Assembly: GCA_945643635.1 (NCBI GenBank)
Contig: CALZFC010000018.1
Location: 2,647,501 to 2,711,500 of the forward strand
DNA from: Allodiplogaster sudhausi
Lineage: Eukaryota > Nematoda > Chromadorea > Rhabditida > Diplogasteridae
DNA: 64,000 nt
Direction of reading: 5' to 3'
Shown here in pieces: positions 61,497-64,000 of the stretch. Below the pieces are notes generated by a model, which was given only the letters and a program-made list of their open reading frames with translations, ran no database searches and was not told where the DNA came from. Positions within the stretch are counted from its first letter, which is position 1, and each line of letters opens with the position of its first letter. The position numbers and the translations under genes were made by a program.

Positions 61497-62587
61497 AGAA
61501 TTCTCTCCCCCAATCTCTTACTCTCTTATTTCTCTCTTGTCAAACAATATTTCTCTCTCACGAGGTCTTGCTCGCATTCATACCTACCATTCATACGATC
61601 TGAATTGTCTCACAACCTTTGCTCACCCCTCTCACTTTCTTTCTCACCTTATCCATCTCTTTCTTTCATCCCATCTCTCTGTCTCTCGCTCTCTGTTACC
61701 TCCTTTCCTCTTCCTACATCTTGTTCACTCTCACCTCATTCACTCGCTCTCTCTCTCTCTCTCTCTCCCTATTCAATTGCCTCGCACGCGTCAGAGAGCG
61801 CCATATTTGAAGAGAACAAATAGCGCGTTGAGATAATTAAGAGAAATTGTGGAATTCAGAGGAATCAAGAGATCGAAAGAGACCGAGAGAAACAAAAGAA
61901 GATCATGTGGAAATATCGATTTGCTTAGGGGAAGAGAGAGATAGAGTGAGGGTGGCGGTGAATAGTGTGGGAAAGAGAAATATGTAGAGATAGAGAGAGA
62001 GACAGAATATTTAGAAATAAAAGCGAGAGGTCAACTGTGAAGGAGGCACTCGCAAGCTTGCAAGACAAGCCGCCGCCAGCAACAGTATAGAGAGAGAGAT
62101 GCAGAGAGAGCGTGAGAAATAGCGCAGAGAAAGAGAGAAAGAGACGGAATGATAAGGGGAGAGAGATTGAAAAGGAAAGGAGGGAATTTTTACAGAAAAG
62201 TCAAAACGAGAGGCAGGTGTGGAATGTAAGAAGTGGCGCGAGGGATAAAGGATCCGCGAGTGAGAGGAGAGCGGTTCAAGAACATGAGGAGATACAGGGT
62301 CAGTGAGAAGGGGAAGAGGCCAGGCGAGCGTGAGAGAAAGAGAGAGAGACAGAGTGAGATAGAGAGAGAGAGACAGATTGAAAGAGAAAGAGAGAGAGAG
62401 AAAGAGAGAGAGAGAGTATGAGAATGAATACCCTTCATCCGTCTGTTTCCAATTCGCGCCTCCAGCGGCGGCGCGCAAATGCAGTGGAGGGAAGGGGCTC
62501 ACCCAATCGCCATGCGAAGAAGGTGTTGCAACCTTTCGCTATTGTCCGTCTTGTACACAGCCCCCCTCCCCTCTCTGCTTCCTCTCT

Positions 62588-62643
62588 CAATCTCTCTCTC
62601 TCTCTCACTCTCACTCTCGCGCCTCTCTCTCTCTTTCTCTCTC

Positions 62644-62687
<44 letters not shown>

Positions 62688-62691
62688 GCCA
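62588..62691. repeat. CT microsatellite
   Basis: About 100 bp of CT with a CGCG interruption. Confidence 0.9.
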
Positions 62692-63004
62692 GCTGAACCT
62701 CTGCTTTTTCAACATCCCCCAAATCCGCTGTCACCTCTGACATGCACAACAAAGCAGTCTGTAACTTGCCTTTCGCTGCTGGCGCATCTTGTCTTTTTTC
62801 ATCACCAAGTCCATGTTTCGACACTGACCTGGAGGGGAGAGAGACAGATCGACAGTGATAGACAGCAAGACAGAGAGAGAGAGATAGAGTGAAAAAGAAG
62901 TAGAGGAAAGGCCTCACACTTTATCCACTTGAGTCAACGATGCAACAACGAGTGAGGCCAGTAGAGTTTCTTCCAAGAGTTTATGACACCCAGGCTTCGA
63001 TCGT

Positions 63005-63045
<41 letters not shown>
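63005..63045. repeat. CT microsatellite
   Basis: About 40 bp of uninterrupted CT. Confidence 0.9.
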
Positions 63046-63048
<3 letters not shown>

Positions 63049-63772
63049 TCCTCGATCACTCTCCCACGCTGTTGCCTTCTCTCCCTCTCTCGATCGCTCC
63101 CTCTCCATCTCTCATTGTCTCTCTCCCCCGTTCCCTCTTTCTTTCTCTTCCCTCGAAAAATCCGAAAAAAGAGATAGTTGCGCGACTTCCTGACTCGTTT
63201 TGATGTGGCGTCCCCTCGAAACTGAATCACCGCTCTTCCTGCCCCCACCTCGTTCTCTTTCCATTTTAGTGAGCTCGGCCAATTTATGGGATACTGTCTT
63301 CATCGAGGCTGATTCTCATTATTATAACTTCAATGCTCAGCACTTCTAATTTCTATTTAGGAATTGAAGGCCCCCTTGTTCACTTACCTAATTCGGCTCA
63401 ATCTCTTCAATTTCTCTCTCTCTCTCTCTTTCTCTCTCTCTGTCTCTCTCGCTCGCTCGCGCTCCTTCTCGCCCTACTACTCCGGTTATTATTATTACTC
63501 TAGGTACCGTAAATCGCGCATGCATCCCGGAACGGACATGAAAATTGCATCGCCGGGATGGTGTGAAAAGGAAGAGGTTGCAGAGAGGGAGAGAGATAAA
63601 GAGAGAGAGAGCGAGAGAGAGAGAGAGAGAGTTCGGGTGAGTAAGAGTGAGTGTAGTGCTTGGAAACCGTAGCCTTTTTTACTCTCACATCCAAGTAGGC
63701 TACAATCCACTTTCCCGGCAGTCTCATAGCGGTCACGAGTATTTCTTTTCGTTCCCGAAAAAGTTTTACTCT

Positions 63773-63808
<36 letters not shown>

Positions 63809-64000
63809 TCTCTATCTTTCTCGCGCTAATAATGAATTCAGAGTGGAACTTCATAAAAGTAGGCCAACACGATGCCCTCGCAAGACGCTGGCTAACAAGA
63901 AAATTAAGCGCATAAATCGCTAAATGTATCCATTTCTCTGACTCTCTGGGCACGCTCTTCATTAGATCCCTTTCAACAGCCATTCAGAGACGAAGGCCCG

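Larger units (their letters stand above)
57366..64000. other. CT/GA-rich, gene-poor right end
   Basis: No recognised gene. CT or GA tracts at 57838-57945, 58255-58325, 58945-58995, 59165-59305, 60195-60290, 60440-60540, 61465-61495, 61745-61772, 62335-62420, 62590-62690, 63005-63045, 63410-63450, 63590-63635 and 63775-63815. Two minus-strand intervals look faintly coding. One is near 62565-62504 (AVYKTDNSERLQHLLRMAIG followed by a GTGAGC donor but with no good acceptor). The other is near 59535-59400 (NISVVNKQIYAALAQPGG). Neither could be joined to other exons. Confidence 0.4.

Noticed and set aside
63840..64000. Minus-strand frame at the right edge (AFVSEWLLKGI-stop)
   Set aside because: Too short and cut by the window edge; no splice site or family to support a gene end.

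Overview
This is eukaryotic nuclear DNA, almost certainly from an animal. The genes are split into short GC-rich exons with GT-AG (and at least two GC-AG) introns in AT-rich, CT/GA-microsatellite-filled DNA. The protein families seen (an SH2 adaptor, fucokinase, lysosomal-type serine carboxypeptidase, type II alpha-1,3-fucosyltransferase) are metazoan. Small introns and the style of the fucosyltransferase suggest an invertebrate, possibly a nematode or other ecdysozoan, but the sequence alone does not fix the species. No tRNA, rRNA, CRISPR, operon or phage signature was seen.

Layout. 1-16 kb (+): a nine-exon SH2-domain adaptor gene whose first intron is over 10 kb of CT/GA tracts, including a 1.5 kb minisatellite (8.9-10.4 kb). 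16-18 kb: a mosaic of diverged duplicated segments, one copied from the exon 2/intron 2 boundary of that gene. 19.8-28 kb (-): a small unrecognised membrane protein gene with a 7.3 kb intron. 28-31.3 kb: gene-poor GA/CT-rich DNA. 31.4-38.1 kb (+): L-fucose kinase, about 23 exons, with a Tc1/mariner-type MITE in one intron. 38.9-42.2 kb (-): serine carboxypeptidase, convergent with the kinase. 42.3-47 kb: GA arrays and nearly 2 kb of (CAGA)n. 47.2-49.8 kb (+): a complete 11-exon alpha-1,3-fucosyltransferase. 51.4-52.3 kb (-): an inverted, disabled copy of it. 50-57 kb also holds several isolated exon candidates without a recognised family. 57-64 kb is mostly CT/GA-rich DNA with a 180-bp near-perfect hairpin.

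How genes may relate. Fucokinase makes fucose-1-phosphate in the salvage route to GDP-fucose, and the fucosyltransferase uses GDP-fucose in the Golgi, so a donor-salvage enzyme and a donor user lie 9 kb apart on the same strand with a decayed transferase copy beside them. Functional linkage is inference. The carboxypeptidase has its full Ser-Asp-His triad but its N-terminal oxyanion-hole region cannot be found.

Exon models were built by hand from splice sites, reading phase and remembered family sequences. Phase closes across the whole SH2 and fucosyltransferase genes. In the kinase and carboxypeptidase it closes everywhere except the marked gaps.
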